Source of the DNA: a virus
Direction: 5' to 3' (one strand)
Length of the DNA: 64,000 bases
IMG/VR virus record: IMGVR_UViG_3300013132_000033
Coordinates: 1-64,000 of that record
Part shown: positions 30,982 through 39,553 of the stretch, one piece after another
Layout of the letters: every line of letters starts with the position of its first letter
Position numbering within the stretch: the first letter of the stretch is position 1
Position numbers and translations under genes: made by a program
Notes under the pieces: model-generated
What the model saw: the letters and a program-made list of their open reading frames with translations, nothing else
Databases searched by the model: none
Told to the model about the DNA's origin: nothing

Positions 30982-33200
30982 AAAATATAAATGTAGAAGC
31001 TGAAGGTTCAGAATTGATTTTAAAAAATTCAAATGGAGATTATGCTATTATTCCGGTTAAAGATCGTAATCGTGTAAAACAATTATTAAATGCAAAACGT
31101 TATAGTGAAATTGATAATTATGTTAGTAGTTTACCTAAAACTGCAGATTATGCTTCAGACGGTACACTTTTATTAAAACCATCTGAAAAAATAGAATCAC
31201 CACTTACAAGATCCGATCCTTTTAATCCTTACAGTGGTAAAGTATTAAAATCTAGAATGCCTTATAAAGAAGCACCTACAATTCAAACTGGAACTCCTGT
31301 ATTAGATACTAGAAAAAATTATCAAGAAGTTAGTGTAAAACCTGAAACAAGTAACCCAGTTACTAATACTGTAAATGTATTAAAAACTAATTTAAATCAA
31401 AATATTATAGATAGTTCTATACAAATTACTAAAGCTCAAGAATTGTATCAAAAACAAAAAGAAACTATAGAATTAGAAAAAAAGAATAAAGCTAATGAAC
31501 CTAAACCAATACCTAAATATTCAGGTTGTGTTGAAGGAATGTGTAGGGATATGGCAGAATCCAATAAAAAAGTATATGAAGATATGCGCAAGTTAAATAA
31601 CTTATATGGAGATGCTTGGGAAGTAAGTGATAATATGTATGGTAAAGAATTATATAATTCTTTAAAAGGAGGTAGTATACCTAACAATTTAGCTGTAAAT
31701 GATATTGTTATAATGTCTAGAAATTCATTTAGTACAGATAAAGCTCGAGGAATTCCTGAAAAAAATCAACATATTGGACGCATATCAAAAATAGAAAATG
31801 GTGTAGCATACGTCAAACATTATGTAGGCGCTAATAATGGAGGTTATTTAGAAGAACCTATTAATAATATTAGTAAATTTACTAAATATACACCTAGCAT
31901 TATTAAACGTAGTAGAGAGTTTGATGAAACAATTGTACCAACAAAAGGTAATTTTAAACTTGATAATTTATATGAACCAACAACAGTAGAAGCAGATGTA
32001 GTTAATTCTATGAATAACAATAAAGAAATTATTCAAAGTAAATTAAAATTAACTTCAGATGAATATGATCGTTTGGCTAAATTAGCGTATGGAGTTATTG
32101 GAGCAGAATCTAAATTTGGAGCTAGTAAACGAGCATTATATAGAATGGCTGTTCCAGATATTATTCAAAAAGGAGTTAAAGTAGTTGTAGACGCTAATAA
32201 ATTATCGGATTCATATGATGATAACTTAAATAATTTATCACAAGGTTACGGTTCTAACAAAGAATCTTCTCAATTTAATGTTGGTAGAATAGACGGTAAA
32301 AAAATGACTTTTGGTGAAATGAATAAAGATATTAAATCTAATACACTTTCTTTTGATAAATATGATCGAAATACTAACTATGCCTATCACGCATTTAATG
32401 TATTAGGGATTGATCCTGATAAATTAGAAAATGGTGATACTTCTTTTAAAGCTGTTATAGCTACATTATCTCAACATATTAAAAAGAATCCAAACATTAC
32501 TGATGAACAATTGCTTTCTAAATATACTGGTAAAAAAGGAGATGGATTAAAAGTTTATAAGAATGAAGTTGATCGTTATCAACGTAATATGAATGATAAA
32601 TCTAGTGATAATGTATCAAGATCTGGTATGGAAGATTTTTATGCTTGGGCTTCTGATTTAGCTAATAAAGGTAATGCTGGTATGAAAAAATTTAAAAATG
32701 AAGTGTTAGCTAAAGTTAGAGATGCTTCTCCATTGTCTGATAACGTAGATCAAATGGTTTATGATTTATTAGCTGGAGATGAAGATTTTACTGAAAAATC
32801 ATTAAATCAATCTACATATGCTGCATTAAAAGAAGTTGTTAAAAATAATTTAGCAAAAGGTAAAACTAATATTGAATATGGTGATTATAATACATCTAAA
32901 AATAAAAATTCAGATGTAGGAGCAGGTGGAGTCAGTATGACTAAAATTTTAGGTGATGATAAGTATGCTTTAAAAACATTATTAGGTCAGGCTACAATTA
33001 TTGATAAAGGTAATGGTATAGTTGAAGTAGTAGATCAATATAACTTTAATGATAAAGGTAAATCATTTGGTGTTGTAGATGATTTAATTAAACGTGGTGT
33101 AGGACCTTATCAAATCGCTAGAGCTTTATCACGTAATTACGGTGCAAGAGAAGGTCAAGGATCTAAAGTAAGAATTAGAATTAATCTTAATGAAGAATAA
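30978..33200 (+). CDS. Putative cell-wall hydrolase / virion lysin (740 aa)
   Basis: The protein begins with VEAEGSELILKNSNGDYAII, a short pattern also found in crAss-like cargo proteins. Residues about 178-285 contain SGCVEGMCRDMAES and, later, NQHIGRISKIENG. This Cys...His arrangement is compatible with an NlpC/P60- or CHAP-like amidohydrolase. From about residue 360, LAYGVIGAESKFGASK supplies a glutamate in a lysozyme/transglycosylase-like context, followed by SQGYGSNKESSQFNVG. It overlaps the polymerase gene by four bases. Likely role: opening peptidoglycan at infection or lysis. Neither domain is certain from motifs alone. Confidence 0.5.
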   Translation: MKNINVEAEGSELILKNSNGDYAIIPVKDRNRVKQLLNAKRYSEIDNYVSSLPKTADYASDGTLLLKPSEKIESPLTRSDPFNPYSGKVLKSRMPYKEAPTIQTGTPVLDTRKNYQEVSVKPETSNPVTNTVNVLKTNLNQNIIDSSIQITKAQELYQKQKETIELEKKNKANEPKPIPKYSGCVEGMCRDMAESNKKVYEDMRKLNNLYGDAWEVSDNMYGKELYNSLKGGSIPNNLAVNDIVIMSRNSFSTDKARGIPEKNQHIGRISKIENGVAYVKHYVGANNGGYLEEPINNISKFTKYTPSIIKRSREFDETIVPTKGNFKLDNLYEPTTVEADVVNSMNNNKEIIQSKLKLTSDEYDRLAKLAYGVIGAESKFGASKRALYRMAVPDIIQKGVKVVVDANKLSDSYDDNLNNLSQGYGSNKESSQFNVGRIDGKKMTFGEMNKDIKSNTLSFDKYDRNTNYAYHAFNVLGIDPDKLENGDTSFKAVIATLSQHIKKNPNITDEQLLSKYTGKKGDGLKVYKNEVDRYQRNMNDKSSDNVSRSGMEDFYAWASDLANKGNAGMKKFKNEVLAKVRDASPLSDNVDQMVYDLLAGDEDFTEKSLNQSTYAALKEVVKNNLAKGKTNIEYGDYNTSKNKNSDVGAGGVSMTKILGDDKYALKTLLGQATIIDKGNGIVEVVDQYNFNDKGKSFGVVDDLIKRGVGPYQIARALSRNYGAREGQGSKVRIRINLNEE

Positions 33201-33203
33201 ACA

Positions 33204-33710
33204 ATGCAAAAATTTAAACGTAACATTTCAGATAGACTTATAACATTAATGCAATATCGAATTGCACAAGAAGAAGCTAGTTCACGATTGTATAAATCAA
33301 TGTCAGTATTTCTTGATTTTAAAGGATATTCAGGAGCTTCCAAGTTGTTTGCTAAATACTCGGAAGAAGAACTTAAACATGCTCAATGGGCATATCAATA
33401 TTTATTAGACTTGGATATTCTTCCTAATGTACCATCATTAGAAGCTCCTAGAAAAGATTTTACAGATCTTGTAGATATTATATATGCTACTTATGAACAT
33501 GAACAACTTATTACAGAGCAATGTGAAAGATTAGCTGAAGAAGCTATGAAAGAAAATGATTTTATGACAATGCATTTAGCTCAACATTACTTAGATGAAC
33601 AAGTTGAAGAATTAGCTAAATCAAATTATTGGGTAAATCGTATAGAAACATTTGGTACTGATAAAGTTATTCTTATGGAAATTGATGAAGAAATGGCAGA
33701 TAAAGCATGA
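33204..33710 (+). CDS. Ferritin-like iron-storage protein (168 aa)
   Basis: Length and helices match bacterial non-haem ferritin (FtnA). The ferroxidase ligands are all present: E23 in EEASSRLY (equivalent to E17 of E. coli FtnA), E56 and H59 in EEELKHA (E50/H53), a glutamate in TYEHEQ near residue 94, and the EQVEE pair near residues 131-134. The family oxidises Fe(II) and stores iron in a 24-mer cage. The gene sits within the cargo-protein cluster, three bases after a putative wall hydrolase and overlapping the next gene by four bases, so it is expressed late. Its use by the phage is unknown. Confidence 0.85.
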   Translation: MQKFKRNISDRLITLMQYRIAQEEASSRLYKSMSVFLDFKGYSGASKLFAKYSEEELKHAQWAYQYLLDLDILPNVPSLEAPRKDFTDLVDIIYATYEHEQLITEQCERLAEEAMKENDFMTMHLAQHYLDEQVEELAKSNYWVNRIETFGTDKVILMEIDEEMADKA

Positions 33711-34321
33711 CATGTCCTAACTTTAAACTAGAATCAGTCAGAAAAGAGTTTGCAGAATTAAAAGATGCACTCGGAGAAGATCTGGCTTATTTAGCTTGGG
33801 GTAAAAATAATGGTCAGCCTATATATAAAGCTGCTAACGGTCAGGAGAGTAAACTGTTTTCTGGTTTACTCTCTTTGACTGATAAACCTCAAGCTATTAA
33901 AATTAAAACAGCAACGCTTACAAAATCGTTTCAAGAATGGTTTGGTGACAGTAAACAAGTTGATGAAAATAAAGAACCATTAATTAAATTTGTACATGAT
34001 AATAAATTTCTTCAGTTAGAAAATTTAAATTCATTATCTGGAGTGTATGCTGTATTTAGTAAAGAAGCTAATTATAATAAATCAGCAATTAAACTAATTT
34101 TTAATTCCGATATTAAAAGTAATCGAAGTGATTACGATGATGATCTAAGTATTAAAATTGAAAATCGGGCTCAAACACAAGTGGATGGATCTATGGCTAC
34201 GGAAATTGTATCGAACTTTGACTATTATTTTCCTGACTATAGTTATTTTAATGAGCAGCAGCGCAATGTCATCGCCGATATGGTTGAACGAGGTAAAATT
34301 CAAATCACCTGCAAATTCTAA
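33707..34321 (+). CDS. Degenerate ART/MuF-like polyvalent-protein fragment (204 aa)
   Basis: Residues about 72-97 (SFQEWFGDSKQVDENKEPLI followed by KFVH) match the well-known phrase FxxWFGDSKVVDENGEPLxVYHGT. That phrase starts ADP-ribosyltransferase-like domains in phage polyvalent and MuF proteins. Here the HGT motif has become VHD, so catalysis is doubtful. A short N-terminal segment (ALGEDLAYLAWGKNNG) is also common in crAss-like cargo proteins. It overlaps ferritin by four bases and is followed one base later by the DUF5675 gene. Likely a virion-associated remnant or a non-enzymatic module. Confidence 0.5.
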   Translation: MTCPNFKLESVRKEFAELKDALGEDLAYLAWGKNNGQPIYKAANGQESKLFSGLLSLTDKPQAIKIKTATLTKSFQEWFGDSKQVDENKEPLIKFVHDNKFLQLENLNSLSGVYAVFSKEANYNKSAIKLIFNSDIKSNRSDYDDDLSIKIENRAQTQVDGSMATEIVSNFDYYFPDYSYFNEQQRNVIADMVERGKIQITCKF

Positions 34322-34322
34322 C

Positions 34323-34757
34323 ATGGAACTAAAAGTTATAAGAAAAACATTTACACCGTTATATACAATGGGGGAACTCTATGTAAACGGTCAATTTTTT
34401 TGCTATACAATGGAAGATCGCGACAGAAATCTTTCTGAATCAGATAGTAAAGCAAAAATTAAATCGGTAAAAGTAGCAAAACAAACAGCTATTCCTTATG
34501 GTGAATATAGATTAATATTATCTTATTCAAAAAAACTTAAAAGATTTTTACCTTTAATATTAGATGTACCTGGATTTCAAGGTATTCGTTTACATAAAGG
34601 ATCTACTCAAGAATGGTCTAGTGGATGTATATTATTAGGTATGAAAAAAGAACAAGATAAATTAACTCATATAGTTGAAGCTGAAACTAAACTAGTAGCA
34701 CTATTAAAAACTGTTAATGAAACTGAAGCCAGCTATATTAAAATCATAAAACAATAA
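34323..34757 (+). CDS. DUF5675-family protein (144 aa)
   Basis: The chosen start is the ATG at 34323, one base after the previous stop; the frame is open further upstream but overlaps that gene. The protein has the DUF5675 layout: LYVNGQFFCYTMEDRDRN (N-terminal strands), AIPYGEYRLIL, and FQGIRLHKGSTQEWSSGCIL with the H...GC pair. The fold recalls L,D-transpeptidase-type active sites. Members are common beside phage lysis or wall-binding genes. It likely acts on or near peptidoglycan, but no activity has been shown for the family to my knowledge. Confidence 0.75.
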   Translation: MELKVIRKTFTPLYTMGELYVNGQFFCYTMEDRDRNLSESDSKAKIKSVKVAKQTAIPYGEYRLILSYSKKLKRFLPLILDVPGFQGIRLHKGSTQEWSSGCILLGMKKEQDKLTHIVEAETKLVALLKTVNETEASYIKIIKQ

Positions 34758-34759
34758 CT

Positions 34760-37700
34760 ATGAGTTGTAATGCAAGTACACCTGAAGAGTTAATTAATAT
34801 TGTAAAAAATGGTAAAGCTGTTTATAATACTAAAAAGAATCAAACTCAAGCAGAATCAGTAGCTAATCTTAAACATACTCAAAATAACTTTATAAAATCT
34901 GATGGTAAATATACTATAATAAACACACCTGTTCAATTAGCTACTACTATTACTACAAGAATTTCTGAGCAATATAACAAAAAAAGCAATACTAAAGAAA
35001 CCGCTCAATCATTAGCTAATTTAAAAACAAGAGCTAGTATTGGTACATTAGTACATAGTATTCAAGAAAAAATAACGTCTGTTATTTACAATGATATTAA
35101 AGATATGTCATTAGACGCTGCATTAAATTATTTAGCAAATGTTGAATATATAACTTATGAAAATACTGTAAAAAATCAAATTAAAACTATCAAAGCTAGT
35201 AATCCAGATTTAGCTGAAGTTACTATTATAGCTAATCAATTAGAAAATTTATTTGCAGGAGGTCGTGATATTTTATTACAAATATATAATCAACAAAAAG
35301 CTATTACTAAGCTTACAGGTATTGAAGGTACACCTCAGTTATTTTTTGAACAAATTATTATTGATCCTAAAAATGATATAGGTGGTACTGCAGATTTAAT
35401 TGCTATTTATAGTGATAATACTGCTGCAGTATATGATTATAAAACTAAAATACCATATAAAAAATATGTTGATAATGATGGTAATCTTATTAGTTATGAT
35501 TACATATCTTATAACGATAAAGAAAAATATAAAAAACAATTAGGTACTATTGCCAGAATACTTGAACGTAATTATGGTATATCTAAAGTAATTAAAAGTC
35601 GTATTGTACCAATTCAAATTACAGCAGCATTTGATCCTGATACTAGTCTTATTAGTAGTCATATATCACAAATTAAAATTGGTGTTAAACAAAGTGAATT
35701 TTTAAATCAATACGCACCTATTCCTGAATTAACCGGGTTTAAAGGATTGGATGAGTTTTTAAAAGCTATTGATAAAAATATTAAAAACTTGGAAAATAAA
35801 CTAAGATCTGATCCAACAAATAGAACATCTTTAAAAGAACAATTAATAACTTTAGAGCATGCTCGTCAAGCAGTATTAACTAAACATAGTTTTAATGAAT
35901 TAATGGATTATGCTCAAACATTATTTAATAAAGCGTCTTCAGATAATCTTAGTAAAATGACTATTGAAGAATTGAGGTTTTTAAAAGAACAACTTCATAC
36001 TTTAATGTTGTTATCAAGATCTACTTATGAATATCGTAATGCATTAGATCCTGTAGTGCATGCTGATATTATTAAACAACTTGAAGATACTATTAAAGAA
36101 ATGACAGCTATTGTAAATGATAAATATCAAGATGTAGAAAATGAATTATATTTTAATCGTGTAGCTAAATTAGTACAAGATCTTACAGGATATAGTATTG
36201 TAGATCAATCAGGACGATTGATACCATTTAACGAAGAAGGTTTTGCAGGTAAGAATTTTTATCAACTTAGTAACTTTGAAAATCCAATTTTTAAAACATA
36301 TCGTAAACTTTTAGATGATGCTCAATATGAAACTAAACGTAATACATTAGATAGTATTGAAGAAATTACTAAAATAGATAATGATCTTAGAAATTGGATG
36401 AAAGCTAATGGTAAAGATGAAGCTTGGTTTGTAGCTACTTTCATTGATACTAATAAAGATTCTAGTAATGTAGATAATCTTCATAATAAATTATCTAAAG
36501 AGTTTAGAACTAAACTAAAAGAATTAAAATCATCTAAAAATATTAATGAAATTATTAAAATGTACGAACCTGTTAGTGGTTATCAAAAATATTATGATAA
36601 TGCTTTTCAAAATGAAAAAAATCGTCTTGAAGTAATTTATAAAGGTGATCAAAACAAAATAAATAACTTTTTAAATAAATGGGTATCTGAGCATAGTCTT
36701 GAATTAAAAAATGGTACACCAGTATATCCTGACGCTTGGATAAATTCATTTTTAAAAGATAAACTCAAACTTAAAGACAATGTAAAATCAGATAATTATT
36801 CTAAAGAATATCAATATATTTTAAGCATACCTCAAGCAAAAGCTTATTATGATATGTTTGAAAGATATAATGATAAATTTAGAGATATTCTTGGAGTAGA
36901 GTATTTTAAATTACCTAATAACTTTTTACCTAATGTTCGTAAAAGTAATATTGATAGACTAATGGATAATGGTATGATTGAAGGTACTAAAGATGTATTA
37001 AACAATTTCTTGGAAGAACTTAATGTTAGAGAAGATGATATGATGTATGGGGAATTAGATGAGAACCTAGAAGGTCTAAAAAAAACCATCCCGCGTTTTT
37101 ATTTGAATCCTTTCAAAGACGCTGATGGTAATGTTATAGTAGGTGAGAAAAGTTATGACTTAACTAAGTCATTAATTTTGTTTAGTAAAATGGCTTACAA
37201 TTACGAACAAATGAATCGTATTGAAGGTGCTGTATTAGCTATGCGAGATTTTATGTCTGATAAAGCAGAACAGTTTATTAAACGTGGTGGTAATGTACTT
37301 AGAGATGATTTAGTAGGTACAGAATTAGCAGCTAAAGTTAAAGGTAAAAGTATTGAAAAAATATTTGATACTTTTATTGATATGTATTTATATGGTGTAA
37401 GTATTCAACCTATCAGCGAAGATTCATCTGGTCAGTTGGAAAAGTTAATAATGGAAGCTAAGCAATATTATACTTTAAAAGCTTTAGGTTTAGGATTTAT
37501 TCCTGCTGCTGGTTCGTTTATATCTGCTAAAATACAATCTGCTATTGAAGGATTTAAAGGTCAAATATATACTAAAGATCAGTATAAAAAAGCTATGACA
37601 TATTCATATAAAGAACGTGAAAAGTTTTTAGCTTTAACTGCTTTCTTTGATCCAATGGATGTTAAATATGAATTTTTTAGTATTGGAGATAAACCTAAAT

Positions 37701-38836
37701 TTGGTCTTGGTGATTCTAGAGAACGTAATCCTATTAAACGTTATGTAAGTAGTAGAATGTTAATGCGTGTATTTAGTGCTGGTGATGAATTTATTGATGA
37801 AGTAATTCTTGCATCTATGGCTCAGAATTATTATATTGATAATGACGGTGCTGTACGACGTATGCGAAGTGAAGAAGATAGAGTTAAATATGCTGAAAGA
37901 TCTGTATGGAATTTATTTAATTACAAAGATGGTGAAGCTAAATTAAACATTCCTGATGAACAAGTTAAAGAAGTTGTTAAAACCATTCGTAATGCAGCTC
38001 AAGCAGCTCAAAGTAAAATTAAAGGTGTAATTCCTGAAACTGATAAAGCTTATTGGCAATCTCAAATTGTAGGTCAAGTAGTAATGCATTTTAAATCATG
38101 GATGCCTGGATTATTACGTGAGCGATTTGGTAAAGAAAAGTATAACGATGCTTTACAAATAATGGAAATGGGTAGGTTTATAGCTCTTAAACGTGAAATG
38201 TATACTGACGATAAACTTGGAGCAATGGAGTTTATGAAAAGTATTGCTATACCTAAACTATTAGATTTATCTAAACAGTTAGTTTGGTTTAGTGGTACTA
38301 AAGGTAATCCTCGAGTAAGACTTGCTTATGAAAATTGGCTAATGAATAATCCTCAATATAAAGATAAAGTAAGTTTTGAAGAATATCAAGAATCACAACA
38401 AGCTCAAATGAAAGCTTTAATTATAGAGCTTAGAATTATTCTTACATTTGCTCTTATGATAGCATTACTTGGATCTGATTTTGATGATGATGGTAAAAAA
38501 ATGTATCAAGAAATGTGGGCAACTAGAAAACTTGCTGCAGTTATTGTTAAAGTAAATCAAGAATTAAGTTTTAGTTATAATCCTAAAGAGTTTGCTAAAA
38601 TGATTGCTAACCCCATTCCTACTGCAAGTTTATTAGTTGATGCAACTAAAGCTATTGGTAATACATATGATACTGCTATTGATATTACACTTGGTCAAAA
38701 GTTTCCATTACCATTTCATAAACCTGAAAAAAATGATAAAACTCCATTTATGTATTATAGTTCAAGATTTATTCCTGGAGGTTATCATTTAACTAAATTG
38801 TTTGAAATATTTGATCAACCCGATCCATTAAAATAA
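34760..38836 (+). CDS. Large virion protein with RecB-like nuclease domain (1358 aa)
   Basis: The N-terminal 240 residues form a PD-(D/E)XK nuclease of the RecB/Cas4 type: GTLVHSIQE with H99, a glutamate in LFFEQIIID, the aspartate in GGTADLIAIY (about residue 211) and the DxK box in VYDYKTKIPY (about 226-228). The remaining 1100 residues are helical, with glycine/alanine-rich hydrophobic stretches at about 905-925 (ALGLGFIPAAGSFISA) and about 1220-1240 (IILTFALMIALLG) that could enter membranes. It is the last late gene and stops 15 bases before a terminator. Probably an ejected cargo protein; the nuclease target is unknown. Confidence 0.7.
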   Translation: MSCNASTPEELINIVKNGKAVYNTKKNQTQAESVANLKHTQNNFIKSDGKYTIINTPVQLATTITTRISEQYNKKSNTKETAQSLANLKTRASIGTLVHSIQEKITSVIYNDIKDMSLDAALNYLANVEYITYENTVKNQIKTIKASNPDLAEVTIIANQLENLFAGGRDILLQIYNQQKAITKLTGIEGTPQLFFEQIIIDPKNDIGGTADLIAIYSDNTAAVYDYKTKIPYKKYVDNDGNLISYDYISYNDKEKYKKQLGTIARILERNYGISKVIKSRIVPIQITAAFDPDTSLISSHISQIKIGVKQSEFLNQYAPIPELTGFKGLDEFLKAIDKNIKNLENKLRSDPTNRTSLKEQLITLEHARQAVLTKHSFNELMDYAQTLFNKASSDNLSKMTIEELRFLKEQLHTLMLLSRSTYEYRNALDPVVHADIIKQLEDTIKEMTAIVNDKYQDVENELYFNRVAKLVQDLTGYSIVDQSGRLIPFNEEGFAGKNFYQLSNFENPIFKTYRKLLDDAQYETKRNTLDSIEEITKIDNDLRNWMKANGKDEAWFVATFIDTNKDSSNVDNLHNKLSKEFRTKLKELKSSKNINEIIKMYEPVSGYQKYYDNAFQNEKNRLEVIYKGDQNKINNFLNKWVSEHSLELKNGTPVYPDAWINSFLKDKLKLKDNVKSDNYSKEYQYILSIPQAKAYYDMFERYNDKFRDILGVEYFKLPNNFLPNVRKSNIDRLMDNGMIEGTKDVLNNFLEELNVREDDMMYGELDENLEGLKKTIPRFYLNPFKDADGNVIVGEKSYDLTKSLILFSKMAYNYEQMNRIEGAVLAMRDFMSDKAEQFIKRGGNVLRDDLVGTELAAKVKGKSIEKIFDTFIDMYLYGVSIQPISEDSSGQLEKLIMEAKQYYTLKALGLGFIPAAGSFISAKIQSAIEGFKGQIYTKDQYKKAMTYSYKEREKFLALTAFFDPMDVKYEFFSIGDKPKFGLGDSRERNPIKRYVSSRMLMRVFSAGDEFIDEVILASMAQNYYIDNDGAVRRMRSEEDRVKYAERSVWNLFNYKDGEAKLNIPDEQVKEVVKTIRNAAQAAQSKIKGVIPETDKAYWQSQIVGQVVMHFKSWMPGLLRERFGKEKYNDALQIMEMGRFIALKREMYTDDKLGAMEFMKSIAIPKLLDLSKQLVWFSGTKGNPRVRLAYENWLMNNPQYKDKVSFEEYQESQQAQMKALIIELRIILTFALMIALLGSDFDDDGKKMYQEMWATRKLAAVIVKVNQELSFSYNPKEFAKMIANPIPTASLLVDATKAIGNTYDTAIDITLGQKFPLPFHKPEKNDKTPFMYYSSRFIPGGYHLTKLFEIFDQPDPLK

Positions 38837-38851
38837 TACAAAAGGTAAAAT

Positions 38852-38888
38852 AAAAAGCCCGGCCACTATTACAGTGACTGGGCTTTTT
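38852..38888. terminator. Bidirectional terminator between the convergent blocks
   Basis: AAAAAGCCC (38852-38860) pairs with GGGCTTTTT (38880-38888), with an inner CAC/GTG extension. A-rich and T-rich flanks allow termination on both strands. It lies exactly between the last + strand gene and the last - strand gene. Confidence 0.9.
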
Positions 38889-38892
38889 GTGT

Positions 38893-38979
38893 TTATAACC
38901 AAATTATAATAATAAGACCTCCTATTATTATTACAGCGAACATTAGTTCAGCTAAAAAACTTTTATTTTTATACTCCAT
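38893..38979 (-). CDS. Tiny membrane protein (28 aa)
   Basis: A 29-codon frame from ATG (38979) to TAA: five charged/polar residues, then one hydrophobic segment (LMFAVIIIGGLIIIIWL). It is the last frame before the terminator, three bases downstream of another single-span micro-ORF. The layout (charged head plus one membrane span) and tight packing support translation, but no homologue is known to me. Confidence 0.45.
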   Translation of the reverse strand: MEYKNKSFLAELMFAVIIIGGLIIIIWL

Positions 38980-38981
38980 AA

Positions 38982-39077
38982 TTAACAGTTTATGTAAATC
39001 ATAGCTACAGCTAAAAATATTAGTATGATACCTGTACCAATATCGTATTTATCAATATCTGAATAATTATTTTCCAT
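38982..39077 (-). CDS. Tiny membrane protein (31 aa)
   Basis: A 32-codon frame starting inside the end of the upstream gene (11-base overlap) and stopping at TAA 38982-38984. It has an acidic head (MENNYSDIDKYD) and one membrane span (GTGIILIFLAVAMIYI). The pairing with the next micro-ORF suggests a two-protein membrane module at the end of the early operon. Function unknown. Confidence 0.45.
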   Translation of the reverse strand: MENNYSDIDKYDIGTGIILIFLAVAMIYINC

Positions 39078-39462
39078 ATTTTTTAATTTGATATGTGATC
39101 ATCATTGCGTTTAAGGCAATTGAATATAAATGCCCTAGTTCTTCATCACCATCTTTGTAATTTCCTTTTAATACTTCCATTGTATGCCTTATCAATGATT
39201 GCTTTAAACGATCTACACCATCTGACATTGGTTTTTGCCAATTCCATTTAGGGTAAATAGTTTTATTATTAGACATTGTTTTAGCCATACCTTCAACAAA
39301 TTCCCAATCTACTTCATAATACAATTTAGCTTTATCATCTTTAACACCTTCGACAGTTTGAACAGTTTCATTTAGGGATTTCCCCGCCATCGGGCCTATC
39401 GGTTGGTTTGTAATCTGCAACGGTACCGGGGTGTTTGTTGTCATTACGTTTCCAGTTGTCAT
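39067..39462 (-). CDS. dATP/dGTP pyrophosphohydrolase-like protein (DUF5664 type)
   Basis: Residues about 70-125 (YPKWNWQKPMSDGVDRLKQS, then DGDEELGHLYSIALNAMM) follow the DUF5664/dATP-dGTP-PHD pattern, with a helical DxE...H metal site. Such enzymes hydrolyse purine dNTPs to dNMP and pyrophosphate. The ORF starts at 39462 but overlaps the upstream gene by 95 bases; the ATG at 39390 (MAGKSLNETV) is the more likely start, giving about 107 aa. It stands beside a MazG-like gene, which fits nucleotide-pool control during phage DNA synthesis. Confidence 0.6.
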   Translation of the reverse strand: MTTGNVMTTNTPVPLQITNQPIGPMAGKSLNETVQTVEGVKDDKAKLYYEVDWEFVEGMAKTMSNNKTIYPKWNWQKPMSDGVDRLKQSLIRHTMEVLKGNYKDGDEELGHLYSIALNAMMITYQIKKYGK

Positions 39463-39553
39463 TAAATTGTTTATTTAATTGAGTAATGGTTGCTCTAACA
39501 TCTTCTTCTTTAAGATCTTCTAAATCGCGAATGTCTTTATAGTCTTTACTCAT
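39368..39553 (-). CDS. Small charged hypothetical protein (61 aa)
   Basis: The start chosen is the ATG at 39553 (MSKDYKDIRDLEDLKEED), which overlaps the MazG-like stop by only eight bases; the frame is open upstream, but those residues belong to the overlap. The protein is helical and acidic, then polar (KHPGTVADYKPTDRPDGG). No family recognised. It lies between two nucleotide-pyrophosphohydrolase-like genes. Confidence 0.5.
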   Translation of the reverse strand: MSKDYKDIRDLEDLKEEDVRATITQLNKQFNDNWKRNDNKHPGTVADYKPTDRPDGGEIPK

